From Francisella adeliensis (lineage in GTDB: Bacteria; Pseudomonadota; Gammaproteobacteria; Francisellales; Francisellaceae), in the NCBI RefSeq assembly GCF_003290445.1, contig NZ_CP021781.1, forward strand, positions 1,984,001 to 2,048,000: a DNA stretch of 64,000 nucleotides, given 5' to 3'. Below, piece after piece: positions 56,327-64,000 of this stretch. The notes under the pieces were generated by a model. That model worked only from the letters and a program-made list of their open reading frames with translations. It made no database searches and had not been told where the DNA came from. A program made the position numbers and the translations under genes. Every line of letters starts with the position of its first letter. Position 1 is the first letter of the stretch.

Positions 56327-57003
56327 ACAAACTATTTATTATAGGGACTGATACAGAAGTTGGTAAAACATTTGTTTCCGTAAACTTAATCAAAGCTTTT
56401 AACTATCTCCATATTAATTCAAAGTGTTTGAAACCTGTAGCCTCAGGTAAAAAAGATAATTCTATTTTATGTGAGGATGTTGAAGATATTATTATTGCGC
56501 ATAATAATGAATACTTACCCAAAGATCTAAACTTATATTCTTTTGATCAGGCTATTGCTCCTCATATAGCAGCAAATTTAAACAATAAACAAATAGATTT
56601 AAATCAATTAGAGAAATTTGTAGTAGAAAACTATTCAAAAAACTACGATATATTAATGATTGAAGGTGCTGGTGGTTTACTAACTCCATACTCTAATAAA
56701 TTAACTCAACTTGATCTAATAAAGAAACTAAATATCCCTGTTTTATTGGTATCTAATATTCAAGTTGGATGTATTAATCATACTCTTTTAACTATTAATG
56801 AGCTAAAAAAACATAATATAAAGTGTATAGGCTGGATAGCAAATGAATATAAACAAACTAAATATACAAACGAACAAATAACTACGATTGAAAAATTTTC
56901 AAATATGAATTGTTTAACTAAAATTAAAAAAGATGCTAATTATTTAGATTTTATAGAACTTTCTAAAAAACTAATTTCTCCAGAAGAAAATAAAAATTGC
57001 TGA
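56323..57003 (+). CDS. bioD: Dethiobiotin synthetase
   Basis: The enzyme closes the ureido ring using CO2 and ATP. The 226-residue protein has FIIGTDTEVGKTFVSVNL (P-loop), CLKPVASG, and MIEGAGGLLTPY. The start overlaps the bioC stop (ATGA) after AAGGAATTTA. Its last 64 nt overlap the convergent end of birA. Confidence 0.95.
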   Translation: MNKLFIIGTDTEVGKTFVSVNLIKAFNYLHINSKCLKPVASGKKDNSILCEDVEDIIIAHNNEYLPKDLNLYSFDQAIAPHIAANLNNKQIDLNQLEKFVVENYSKNYDILMIEGAGGLLTPYSNKLTQLDLIKKLNIPVLLVSNIQVGCINHTLLTINELKKHNIKCIGWIANEYKQTKYTNEQITTIEKFSNMNCLTKIKKDANYLDFIELSKKLISPEENKNC

Positions 57004-57902
57004 TTATTTTTTTCTACTATTATTTCTCCTATATCTGATAAACCAACATATTTACAATTTTCTAATTTTTGGTTTCCAACCATTATGGTAAACTTTTTAT
57101 CTTTTATATAGTTTAATTTTTCATACTCATCTTTAAAAAAGATAAAACCTTTTTTATAAAACAAACCTATATCTTTTTTTATTGTTTCTATGAGTTTAAT
57201 TAATAATACTGTTCTATCTATATGCTTTGAAGATTCTCGTTTTAATGAAGTCCATTCGCGTTTGATATTATCATTTTTTTGCATATTAACATTTAACCCA
57301 AAAGCAATATGCAAAATAGATTCGTTATTGATTTCTCCACTAATATTTATAATGACTCCGGCAATTTTTTTATCATTTATATAAATATCATTTGGCCACT
57401 TCAGTTTTACATCAAAATCTAAGTCTTGTAAAACTTTAGCAATACTAATTGCTATAATAAGAGATAGACCTGAAAACTTTGATATATCAAAAGATATATA
57501 CTCTACAATAGTACAGTATAGATTTTTGCCAAATGGCGATACCCATTCTCGATTAAACCTTCCATAGCCTTTAGTCTGATGCTCAGCTAAAATTATAGTA
57601 TTTTCTAAAAAACTATTTTGATGCTTTATAGCATAGTTAGATGTTGAGTCTATACTATGGAAATAAATAACATTTTTGTATTTTTCAATAATATTATCAA
57701 TATCTAATAAATCTAACTTTTCTTGCAACAAATAACCTTTTTTAGTTGAAGATAATATCTCTAGTTGATACTTATCATTTAGTAACTTAATATTTTTAGA
57801 TATTGCCGCTCTACTTATGTTAAGTTTTTCACCAATTTCTGCACCGCTTATGTATTCATCACTTTTTAAGAAATTAAGTATTTCTAATTGAGTTTGATTC
57901 AT
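56940..57902 (-). CDS. birA: Bifunctional biotin-protein ligase / biotin operon repressor
   Basis: The 320-residue protein has an N-terminal winged helix (GAEIGEKLNISRAAISKNIKLL, about 18-40). A ligase domain follows with YGRFNREWVSPFGKNLY (biotinyl-AMP loop), KWPNDIYINDKKIAGVIIN, and a small C-terminal domain. Both halves are present, so it can bind the bioA/bioB operator. It lies convergent to bioD with a 64-nt overlap and at the far end of the bio block. Confidence 0.95.
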   Translation of the reverse strand: MNQTQLEILNFLKSDEYISGAEIGEKLNISRAAISKNIKLLNDKYQLEILSSTKKGYLLQEKLDLLDIDNIIEKYKNVIYFHSIDSTSNYAIKHQNSFLENTIILAEHQTKGYGRFNREWVSPFGKNLYCTIVEYISFDISKFSGLSLIIAISIAKVLQDLDFDVKLKWPNDIYINDKKIAGVIINISGEINNESILHIAFGLNVNMQKNDNIKREWTSLKRESSKHIDRTVLLIKLIETIKKDIGLFYKKGFIFFKDEYEKLNYIKDKKFTIMVGNQKLENCKYVGLSDIGEIIVEKNNQQFLFSSGEISFLESSIKSK

Positions 57903-58347
57903 TACATATTTTCCTTAAGTACTATATCTAGTTATTTTAACATTTTTCAAACTCAAAGTTTTATTGCTTTTATAGTCACTAAAGCCATGTATTTTCTATC
58001 ATTTATACCAAACTATTTTATTCTATTTAGTGTTATTTTTTATTTTATTTGAGTTGTAATGCACTCTACTGATACTATACAAGTATAATCATAATTGTCT
58101 GTTACTATTTTCCCAAGATATTTTAAATATGAAAAAGACTAAATCTTATTGTTTTTAAATTTTACCAAAAAAATACTATTTTTATCATAAAGTATTGTTT
58201 TCTTTAATGCTTTAAGGTTTTTACATCTATATATAACTTTTTTTTATATAGACTATAAAAACTATCTATTTAACATTTTAAAGGTTCCATGAGATACTAC
58301 AATCACAAAAAAAACAATAAATATAAAATCGTCTAAAGGCAATTAAA
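57903..58347. other. AT-rich non-coding region
   Basis: No gene is seen in these 445 bases between the birA start and micropeptide copy B. AT-rich with long T and A runs. It should carry the birA promoter (minus) and the micropeptide promoter (plus), not resolved by eye. Confidence 0.5.
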
Positions 58348-58485
58348 ATGAAAAAATTTATATCTATAATTACACTACTAACTACTGTATTATTTACTAC
58401 AACAGCTTTTGGTTATAATGTTAATCAAATAAGCACATATAACACAAATATATCTACAGCTGCTCCTATAATGGATTTTAGTTAA
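58348..58485 (+). CDS. Exported micropeptide, copy B
   Basis: This 45-residue frame has AAAGG 9 nt before the ATG. The signal peptide (KKFISIITLLTTVLFTTTA) is followed by a 23-residue mature part that differs from copy A only by Val to Ile and Ser to Thr. The stop lies 5 nt before the stop of the convergent GyrI/Cass2-like gene. Function unknown. Confidence 0.6.
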   Translation: MKKFISIITLLTTVLFTTTAFGYNVNQISTYNTNISTAAPIMDFS

Positions 58486-58547
58486 ACCTCTTATTTATAT
58501 TCAACACCTATTTCAGCATAATCTTGTTTAGGGTTATATCTATCAAA
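58348..58547. repeat. Right copy of the ~200-bp duplicated segment flanking the bio cluster
   Basis: The segment repeats 51853-52049 in the same orientation. Here the convergent GyrI/Cass2-like gene is intact, so this copy is probably closer to the original arrangement. Confidence 0.8.
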
Positions 58548-58901
58548 ATCTGCGATATAGGCTCTCTCTCTAGAAATATCATCCCAAATATCTTCCCACT
58601 TATCAAAAATAGCATCAGGAACATTTTCAGATAGTTTATAAATTTCATGATTCAAATTTATAACAACAGAATTTAGCCCTAGAGGTGTTTCAAATGATTC
58701 ATCTACTTCATAGCCTATAAGTAAAGTATAAGGGTCATCACAGTCACCTTCATACTCATAATATACAGATATAATATCTTGTGATAAATTTTTACCTTGT
58801 AAATATTCTAAGACTTCACTATTAGAAAATAAATCCCATGCTTGCTCTAAAAGATCTTCTCTATCGTTAGAAACTTTTGTAGATACTCCAACTACTTTCA
58901 T
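58491..58901 (-). CDS. GyrI/Cass2-like effector-binding domain protein
   Basis: The 136-residue stand-alone protein has the pattern of the AraC effector-binding/GyrI fold: VVGVSTKVSN at the start, AWDLFSNSEV, IISVYYEYEGDCDDPYTLLIGYEV, then a pair of strands, and the end FDKWEDIWDDISRERAYIADFDRY. Proteins of this group bind small cationic ligands or inhibit gyrase; which applies here is unknown. It is last in a minus-strand run with the HD protein and msrA. Confidence 0.72.
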   Translation of the reverse strand: MKVVGVSTKVSNDREDLLEQAWDLFSNSEVLEYLQGKNLSQDIISVYYEYEGDCDDPYTLLIGYEVDESFETPLGLNSVVINLNHEIYKLSENVPDAIFDKWEDIWDDISRERAYIADFDRYNPKQDYAEIGVEYK

Positions 58902-58931
58902 ATTTATATTTATCCTTATAATTTTATTGTT

Positions 58932-59519
58932 TTAAACTAACCAACCTTTTGAATATGCTATATTTATTTGCTCTTCTACATAGTCCCATAATTTAGGAGC
59001 TACTGTTTTTAACATTTCATTTCTTTTTAAAACTTTTTCTTTAACAACTTTATTCTGTGACCAGCTTCCTCCATCATTTTGCATATTTTGAAAAACTGGT
59101 GCTGATTTTTCTATTGCTTTTGAATATATAGCTTCTGCAGAAATTGCTTCTTCAAACTCAATCCATAATTTTTTTAGTTCTTGGCTATCTTTTTCTGGTA
59201 AGAATGAGAAAATTTTATCTAATGCTTTTAATTCTTTATCATATTGTTCTGATAGGCTTTTATCACTTCCAAAAGCAAATGTATCTCCAGCATAAATCTC
59301 AACAATATCATGAATTAATAGCATTTTTATTACTTTTAACATATCTAATTTTTTTATAGAATAATCTTTAAGAGTTAATGCCATCATTGCAACATGCCAA
59401 CTGTGTTCTGCGGTATTTTCTCTTCTATTATCATCACTTTTTATAAGTGCTCTTCTATAAACACTTTTTAGCTTATCTATTTCTTGTATAAAAGTTATAC
59501 TTTTTTGTAAATCTGTCAT
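58932..59519 (-). CDS. HD-domain phosphohydrolase (YfbR/5'-deoxynucleotidase-like)
   Basis: The 195-residue protein (from ATG 59519) has an HD-superfamily metal site: ENTAEHSWHVAMMAL, LLIHDIVEIYAGD. This arrangement matches the small HD group that includes 5'-deoxynucleotidase YfbR. I use ATG 59519 with AAGG about 11 nt upstream; the TTG at 59543 is inside msrA. It begins 8 nt after the msrA stop. Confidence 0.84.
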   Translation of the reverse strand: MTDLQKSITFIQEIDKLKSVYRRALIKSDDNRRENTAEHSWHVAMMALTLKDYSIKKLDMLKVIKMLLIHDIVEIYAGDTFAFGSDKSLSEQYDKELKALDKIFSFLPEKDSQELKKLWIEFEEAISAEAIYSKAIEKSAPVFQNMQNDGGSWSQNKVVKEKVLKRNEMLKTVAPKLWDYVEEQINIAYSKGWLV

Positions 59520-59527
59520 TTTTCTTT

Positions 59528-60214
59528 TTACCTTGACAAACAAGCAGCATAACTACTTGGTATGTTAAATGGAACTACTTTATTGTATTGCCAGTTTATA
59601 TCTTGCCAGACTTTATTTATTGTAACATCTCTACCACATCCTGTACGATAATAGCAGTAGCGTTTAGGGTTTTTATGATGGTAGTTTTGATGGTATTTTT
59701 CAGCATCGTAAAATTTTGTAGAAGCTAGTATTTGAGTGTAGACTGGTTTATCAACTTTTTTAAACACTTCTTTCAGCTTCCTAGTAACTTCTTCAGCAAT
59801 TTTCTGTTGTGATTCATTAGTATAATAAATAGCTGACTGATATTGCTTTCCTTTATCACAAAATTGTCCTTTATTATCAGTAGGGTCAATACGACGATAG
59901 AAATATTCTACAAGCTCTTTATAGCTTATTTTTTCTGGATTATATATAACTTCTACAGACTCTTTATAGTTTGTAACTCCTGCCGATACAGTTTTATAGT
60001 TAGGATTTTTTTTAGTGCCTCCATCGTATCCAGAAACTACTTGTTTAATACCTCCATGGCTAAGGTTTGTATGATTTTGCATATACTGAAAATCTGATTC
60101 TAAGCACCAGAAACATCCTCCTGCAAATACAGCTTTTTCATAATGTAAATTACTATCTTTTGAGTAGGCTGAAATAGACAATAATAATGAACTTATAAAT
60201 ATAGTTTTTTTCAT
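59528..60214 (-). CDS. msrA: Exported peptide-methionine (S)-S-oxide reductase
   Basis: The enzyme reduces S-methionine sulfoxide in damaged proteins. The 228-residue protein has a signal peptide (KKTIFISSLLLSISAYS), so this MsrA acts in the periplasm. FAGGCFWCLE contains the catalytic Cys; YNPEKISYKELVEYF and DPTDNKGQFCDKGKQYQSAI are typical. AAAGGGA lies 6 nt before the ATG. A C-terminal tail after the core contains further Cys (CYYRTGCG, YAACLSR) that may recycle the enzyme. Confidence 0.92.
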   Translation of the reverse strand: MKKTIFISSLLLSISAYSKDSNLHYEKAVFAGGCFWCLESDFQYMQNHTNLSHGGIKQVVSGYDGGTKKNPNYKTVSAGVTNYKESVEVIYNPEKISYKELVEYFYRRIDPTDNKGQFCDKGKQYQSAIYYTNESQQKIAEEVTRKLKEVFKKVDKPVYTQILASTKFYDAEKYHQNYHHKNPKRYCYYRTGCGRDVTINKVWQDINWQYNKVVPFNIPSSYAACLSR

Positions 60215-60239
60215 ATTTTAATCCCTTTGATTAATATAC

Positions 60240-60542
60240 TTAAGTGTTTTGATAAGTAGAATGGTACCTGTAGTAAGGAATCTTTTGATCTACTATAACA
60301 TCTCCATCTTTATGAGAATTCCAAAACTTTTTATTTAACTTAATAGTTGCTCGATTATATGGTTGAGCTGGTGATGTAAATTCAGTAAATACATAAGGTA
60401 CTTCTTTATTTGTTTTATCATCTTTTATAAAACTAACCACATATTTAGATCTACTATTTTCACGAGATATCGCCATATTTTCAGACATTTCATAACCTGT
60501 TGAATCATATTTACTAGGGTTATATGTGTTATTTAAAAACAT
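60240..60542 (-). CDS. Hypothetical protein, third gene of an unknown trio
   Basis: The 100-residue product is rich in Asn, Ser, Lys and Tyr, with no signal peptide. Its start shares a base with the stop of the gene before it (TAATG), which argues for translational coupling. Segments EVPYVFTEFTSPAQPYNR and DQKIPYYRYHSTYQ look like extended beta or loop structure. It ends 25 nt before msrA. Not recognised. It might once have been the C-terminal end of the large protein encoded upstream. Confidence 0.5.
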   Translation of the reverse strand: MFLNNTYNPSKYDSTGYEMSENMAISRENSRSKYVVSFIKDDKTNKEVPYVFTEFTSPAQPYNRATIKLNKKFWNSHKDGDVIVDQKIPYYRYHSTYQNT

Positions 60543-62032
60543 TATAGCTTGCTCTCTTGAGTATCCTTTTTTGTCATTGGCAAATTTTGCGACAGAACCA
60601 TATTAGTGAATGTTCGTAAGATCGTGTTACTCCTGTCCATCAATAGCCTTCGTACATCATCATTTCCATTATATAGAATGTTTTGATGTACAGCTCTATG
60701 TAGTTTAGATAGGTTATTATCAATTCTAGGTGGAGTGTCATATATTGAAAACAGTTGACCTATAGATTCAATTACAAAAGTGAAGAGTGACATATTATAT
60801 GCTCTTACCTTTGAGAATATTCCACCAGTAAATGTACCAACTCTATTATTTACAAAGCATAGGGACAATATTTGTCCTAGATCATCCGTTGTACCACAGT
60901 CTCGAATTGCTATTCGCAGTTGACCTGCTCTAGTGCTACCTTTTTTTCCATGAATTCCATCATGATTCCTATTAAGCTCATCCCCTCCATATTGATAAGT
61001 AATATCTAGATAATTATCTATACCAACAAGAATTCTATCTTTTAGACTATCAAATATTTCATCATAACAATATAAATAGCACCGTTGATTGGCACGCCTA
61101 ACATTATGTGCATGACGTGTTAGAATTAAAGGTAATCTTTTAAGTCTTTTATATTCAACCAGTAGCGGATTGGTTATTTCATTTAGTAGTCCAATTTTTA
61201 AATATCTATCATTAATTACTGCAGCGTCTATAAGGCTTTGCTGTAAGCTATTACCTACTTGCTCATCCATCGCAATAGAAGAGACTTGACTAATATAATC
61301 ACAAGGTTTCTGTACTAAAAAACTTAAACTAATCGGAATTGATTTATAAGTTCCAAATGATGTTAAATCACTATCTTCTTTATATATATTACGTATCCAA
61401 CATATTGGAGCATCTATTCTATCAATACGAGCTCCTCTTTGATTAGCATTATTTAAACTTTTTCTTAAAAGGTTAATACATTGTGGATCAGTTTGTGCAA
61501 ATTCTACAATAAATCTTTCACCTCTAATAGTTATTGCATATAAATCGACCGTGGTTCTAGTTTCAAGAGTTGAATGATAAGTGTCATAAGATCTATTTAA
61601 GTCTTCCAGACTATTGCATAATTCATCCCAGATATTATTAGTGAAATTTTGGCCAATAGCGGGCCTAGGGTTTTGGTACCCTCTGTAGGATTTTTGTACC
61701 TCAGTATTACCAATTTGAGATAAATTCAGATGTCTATTAATGCCCTCATCATCTTGTATTGATTGTATATAAACAGATTTTCTATTTTGAAGAGGTCGAA
61801 TGTATTGCCTCTCTTTACCATATTGCTCTGATATATCACTTTTATGGATTCGTTGTCTTAGTGCATAGGGCCATAGAAAATGTCGTAGCTTTCGTGATAA
61901 ATCATCAGGGTTAGCTGCAAATTTAATATGAACATCCATTATATTGCCTTCTAGGATCTGATTAGTGTTTTTCATATGAGTAAAAAAATTTTCTAGTTTT
62001 TCTTCTAATGCATGATCCACTAGACACTCCAT
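60542..62032 (-). CDS. Large hypothetical protein of an unknown trio
   Basis: About 496 residues from ATG 62032 (TAGG 8 nt upstream), or 507 from ATG 62065, where AAGGAG abuts the start without space. It has no signal peptide or membrane segment. The C-terminal half has more order: GIHGKKGSTRAGQLRIAIRD, GQILSLCFVNNRVGTFTGGIFS and MSLFTFVIESIGQLF. The middle has TVDLYAITIRGERFIVEFAQTD. Charged and Arg/Asn-rich throughout. I recognise no family. A secreted effector, an enzyme or a defence protein are all possible, and none is supported. Confidence 0.55.
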   Translation of the reverse strand: MECLVDHALEEKLENFFTHMKNTNQILEGNIMDVHIKFAANPDDLSRKLRHFLWPYALRQRIHKSDISEQYGKERQYIRPLQNRKSVYIQSIQDDEGINRHLNLSQIGNTEVQKSYRGYQNPRPAIGQNFTNNIWDELCNSLEDLNRSYDTYHSTLETRTTVDLYAITIRGERFIVEFAQTDPQCINLLRKSLNNANQRGARIDRIDAPICWIRNIYKEDSDLTSFGTYKSIPISLSFLVQKPCDYISQVSSIAMDEQVGNSLQQSLIDAAVINDRYLKIGLLNEITNPLLVEYKRLKRLPLILTRHAHNVRRANQRCYLYCYDEIFDSLKDRILVGIDNYLDITYQYGGDELNRNHDGIHGKKGSTRAGQLRIAIRDCGTTDDLGQILSLCFVNNRVGTFTGGIFSKVRAYNMSLFTFVIESIGQLFSIYDTPPRIDNNLSKLHRAVHQNILYNGNDDVRRLLMDRSNTILRTFTNMVLSQNLPMTKKDTQESKL

Positions 62033-62048
62033 TATGTATCCTACGTGC

Positions 62049-62327
62049 CTATTTCGCGAGCTCATCTCCTTTCATAAAACCAGTAGTTGGTTTTCCTCTG
62101 ATTTGACATCGAAACCCTACATGCGCACGCCACATTGACTCACTGCTTGACTTATACCATAACCTAGGCTTTTTACCTTGTATGTTTGGTTTTTCGTAAT
62201 AACCAAACACTAGAGGATATTCATTACTTATTATTGCGTAACAGAAAGAAAAAGGATGGCCATTAATATTAATAGTTTCACGACTCTGAGCTGCTCCATT
62301 CACCCAATTGTATAGTTTTTCTAACAT
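62049..62327 (-). CDS. Small hypothetical protein, first gene of an unknown trio
   Basis: The 92-residue product follows AAGGATATTCTAAT and an ATG. It has aromatic strands: GHPFSFCYAIISNEYPLVFGYYEKP, then KKPRLWYKSSSESMWRAHVGFR, then TTGFMKGDELAK, looking like a small beta module (WYKSSSxxxWR). Its end overlaps the alternative start of the next gene by 17 nt. It could be the N-terminal module of a longer protein split by frameshift, because a +1 shift at the end leads straight into that frame. Confidence 0.5.
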   Translation of the reverse strand: MLEKLYNWVNGAAQSRETININGHPFSFCYAIISNEYPLVFGYYEKPNIQGKKPRLWYKSSSESMWRAHVGFRCQIRGKPTTGFMKGDELAK

Positions 62328-62708
62328 ATTAGAATATCCTTATATTGTTTTATTAGCTAGATTGTATTCTGAAAGTTTTAAAATAGTTGAAAGAGAGTCC
62401 CAAATGTAGTTTATCAGGTTTTGACGAACTTAAATAAACAAAAGGAACTAAGAATGGCAAATAGACATTTAACTCTTTCGCACTAATTTTGACTAATATC
62501 CACTAAAACATTCCATATTATTAGATAATAACATACAAACATTATGTATCTGTTACATATGATGATTTATTGGGTATGTTCAAACTCTTATTATTTGAAA
62601 GCTGGGAGCATATGCTGGTTCATTTATTATAAAATAATGGTATTGACCCACCACAAATAGTGTAAGTTATCATTCCTTCATTTGGTTGGAGTAGGATTAC
62701 TGTATCTA
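62328..62708. other. Non-coding, decaying DNA
   Basis: Apart from the promoter that must drive the minus-strand trio (not resolved), no gene is visible. A ten-codon frame at 62454 behind AAAGGAACT opens and stops at once. The stretch lies between the trio and the IS91-like remnant. Confidence 0.4.
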
Positions 62709-62971
62709 TTAGAAAATAAAGCTTAAATATTTCAACATTGTAGACATATTATCAATAGAGTCATTGTAAGAAAGATCAAATTTTTTATAGTCTGGACAAA
62801 AATCTACTTTATTATATTGATCATCATAAATATACTTCCAGAACTCAATAACAAAATCATGGCATCCATATGCAAAATCTTTAGTAAGTTCCTTATATGG
62901 TTGGTTATGATTTCATGCTATTTTTTTAATACTTTTCGTACTTCATTATCTTGATTACATTCACAGTTCAT
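62709..62971 (-). pseudogene. Decayed small gene
   Basis: On the minus strand ATG 62971 opens 17 codons (NCECNQDNEVRKVLKK), then a TAG after an A-run. In the neighbouring frame, past a TGA, about 65 open codons run to TAA at 62709 (PYKELTKDFAYGCHDF and on to YLSFIF). One extra or missing A joins them. It reads as a ~85-residue gene with a frameshift and a nonsense codon. Not recognised. Confidence 0.4.
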
Positions 62972-63001
62972 CACAATACTTATTACTGATATAATAGGCA
63001 C

Positions 63002-64000
63002 ATATTATGTAATACTAATGTCTATATTACAATTAGCACTCCATCGAAAATCAAAGATTTATTTCAAAAGAGTAAGGCTTGGCTCAAATACTATGAAGCC
63101 AATAAGCACAATATTCGTGATGCTGAAGTAGAAAATGTAGTGAAAATAACGGGGTGTGGGTTGCAAGTATGTGGATTCATCCTTTACAGATGTTCAAATA
63201 GAACTTGCATGCATACAAAAAGAATTTGTTTTTCCTGTAACTCTAGATCATGCCCTACATGTGGCAAAAGAGCTATTGATCACTGGGCTGAGAAATCGCC
63301 TAACCTATTCCCAGATTGCACATACCAACATATAACTTTTACTATGCCAGATGTATTGTAGCACGTCTTTAAGGATAATAGGGAATCTCTTAACATACTT
63401 ATGAAAGCTGCTGTAGATACTCTTCTTAGGTTTGCTAAAAAGAAAAGTATTACTATCGGTGCTTTCGCAGCTTTACACACTAATGGAAGACAAATGACAT
63501 GGAACATGCATATGCATGTATCTGCTACTATGGGAGGGTTAGTTAATGATGGTTACAAAAATATAACAAAAGAAACTCTTACTGCTCAATATGAAAGACC
63601 ATGGATTGTCCATTTTGAAAAGCCTACTAAAGACTACAAACACACTATTGCATACATTGGTAGGTATACTAAAAAGCCTCCTATAGCTATGTCAAAGATA
63701 AAATATTTTGATAGTAAAAAAGTTACTTTTGAGTTCTTAAATCATCGAACTAAGAAGTATAATAAAACAACAATTACTATAGATGAGTTCTTTGATAGGT
63801 TTATACAGCATATACCAGAAAAGTTCTTTAGAATGACTAGATATTATGGATTATTTGCTAATGCTGTAAGAGGCAAAACCCTGCCTAAGCTATTCAAAAT
63901 ATTTAATCAACAGCTAAAAGATGTAACTCTGACCACACTCCAACAGTTATCAATATTTTCTTTTGGATATGATCCGTTTAAATGCATATTGTGTGGTAAT
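63002..64000 (+). pseudogene. IS91-family transposase, broken and cut by the window end
   Basis: One reading frame encodes an IS91/IS801-like (HUH, Y2-type) transposase: a zinc-finger region (CNSRSCPTCGKRA, ITFTMPDVL), then a TAG at 63359-63361 where the family has Trp, then FKDNRESLNILMKAAVD, IGAFAALHTNGRQ, NMHMHVSATMGGL (HUH site), IAYIGRYTKKPP (Tyr region) and a C-terminal zinc segment CILCG at the edge. Between LTAQ and YERPWIVHF about 40-50 residues seem missing compared with my memory of the family. No ATG is seen at the beginning. Inactive. Confidence 0.8.

Noticed and set aside
62454-62486. Ten-codon frame MANRHLTLSH behind a ribosome-binding site, slightly like an IS30 transposase start
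   Set aside because: Too short, and no further transposase similarity follows in any frame.
1-64000. tRNA, rRNA or CRISPR array
   Set aside because: No cloverleaf-like T-loop segment, rRNA block or regularly spaced repeat was found when reading both strands.

Overview
This AT-rich window (roughly one third G+C by eye) looks like chromosomal DNA of a Francisella species. The main reasons are the fur-fslABCDE rhizoferrin locus with its FslE-type outer-membrane protein, a four-gene run of DUF3568-type lipoproteins, and the gene content around trpBA, pdxST and bioABFCD. I cannot name the species. A PAS-GGDEF cyclase and an IS91-like element suggest an environmental (philomiragia/novicida-like) lineage rather than F. 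tularensis proper, but that is inference.

Layout. 1-3.8 kb: the 3' end of trpCF, a small membrane protein, and a LysR regulator divergent from an NTF2-like protein and a Bcr/CflA-type exporter. 4.0-7.8 kb: a triple-PAS diguanylate cyclase, then ribokinase with a GRP/RbsU-type sugar transporter. 7.8-10.2 kb: a patchy accessory stretch with small exported proteins, decayed genes and a 61-bp reversed copy of the start of purB. 10.2-18.0 kb: fur and the Fur-controlled siderophore operon fslABCD, with fslE behind its own Fur box. 18.1-21.5 kb: trpBA, a cytosolic 5'-nucleotidase and a DUF2164 protein. 21.5-27.0 kb (minus strand): metY-metA behind what reads as a SAM-II riboswitch, pdxST, and a pair of nucleoside-phosphorylase paralogues, one with a ruined active site. 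27.2-34.9 kb: DUF1415, Mn-dependent pyrophosphatase, purB, recN, a lipoprotein and an aspartate-type aminotransferase. 35-48.4 kb: fdxA, two tandem acyltransferases, cytochrome b561, the DUF3568 array, a ClC antiporter overlapping an M32 carboxypeptidase, and a nitroreductase with a LysR-like regulator. 48.5-51.3 kb: a large exported GH18-type protein in which both GH18 domains have lost the catalytic glutamate.

52.1-57.9 kb is a complete-looking biotin block: bioA divergent from bioBFCD, with birA convergent at the far end and a BirA-type operator between bioA and bioB. It is bracketed by two direct copies of a ~200-bp segment. Each copy encodes a 44-45 residue exported micropeptide followed by the end of a GyrI/Cass2-like gene, which is only a fragment in the left copy and intact in the right copy. 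58.5-62.3 kb is a minus-strand run of three unrecognised genes, exported msrA, an HD-domain phosphohydrolase and the GyrI/Cass2-like gene. The last 1.7 kb is decaying DNA ending in an IS91-family transposase pseudogene that runs out of the window.

The strongest non-obvious signal is the SAM-II-like leader of metY-metA: a consensus promoter, a pseudoknot-like aptamer and a hairpin that would hide the metY ribosome-binding site. SAM-II is known mainly from Alphaproteobacteria. No rRNA, tRNA or CRISPR array was seen.
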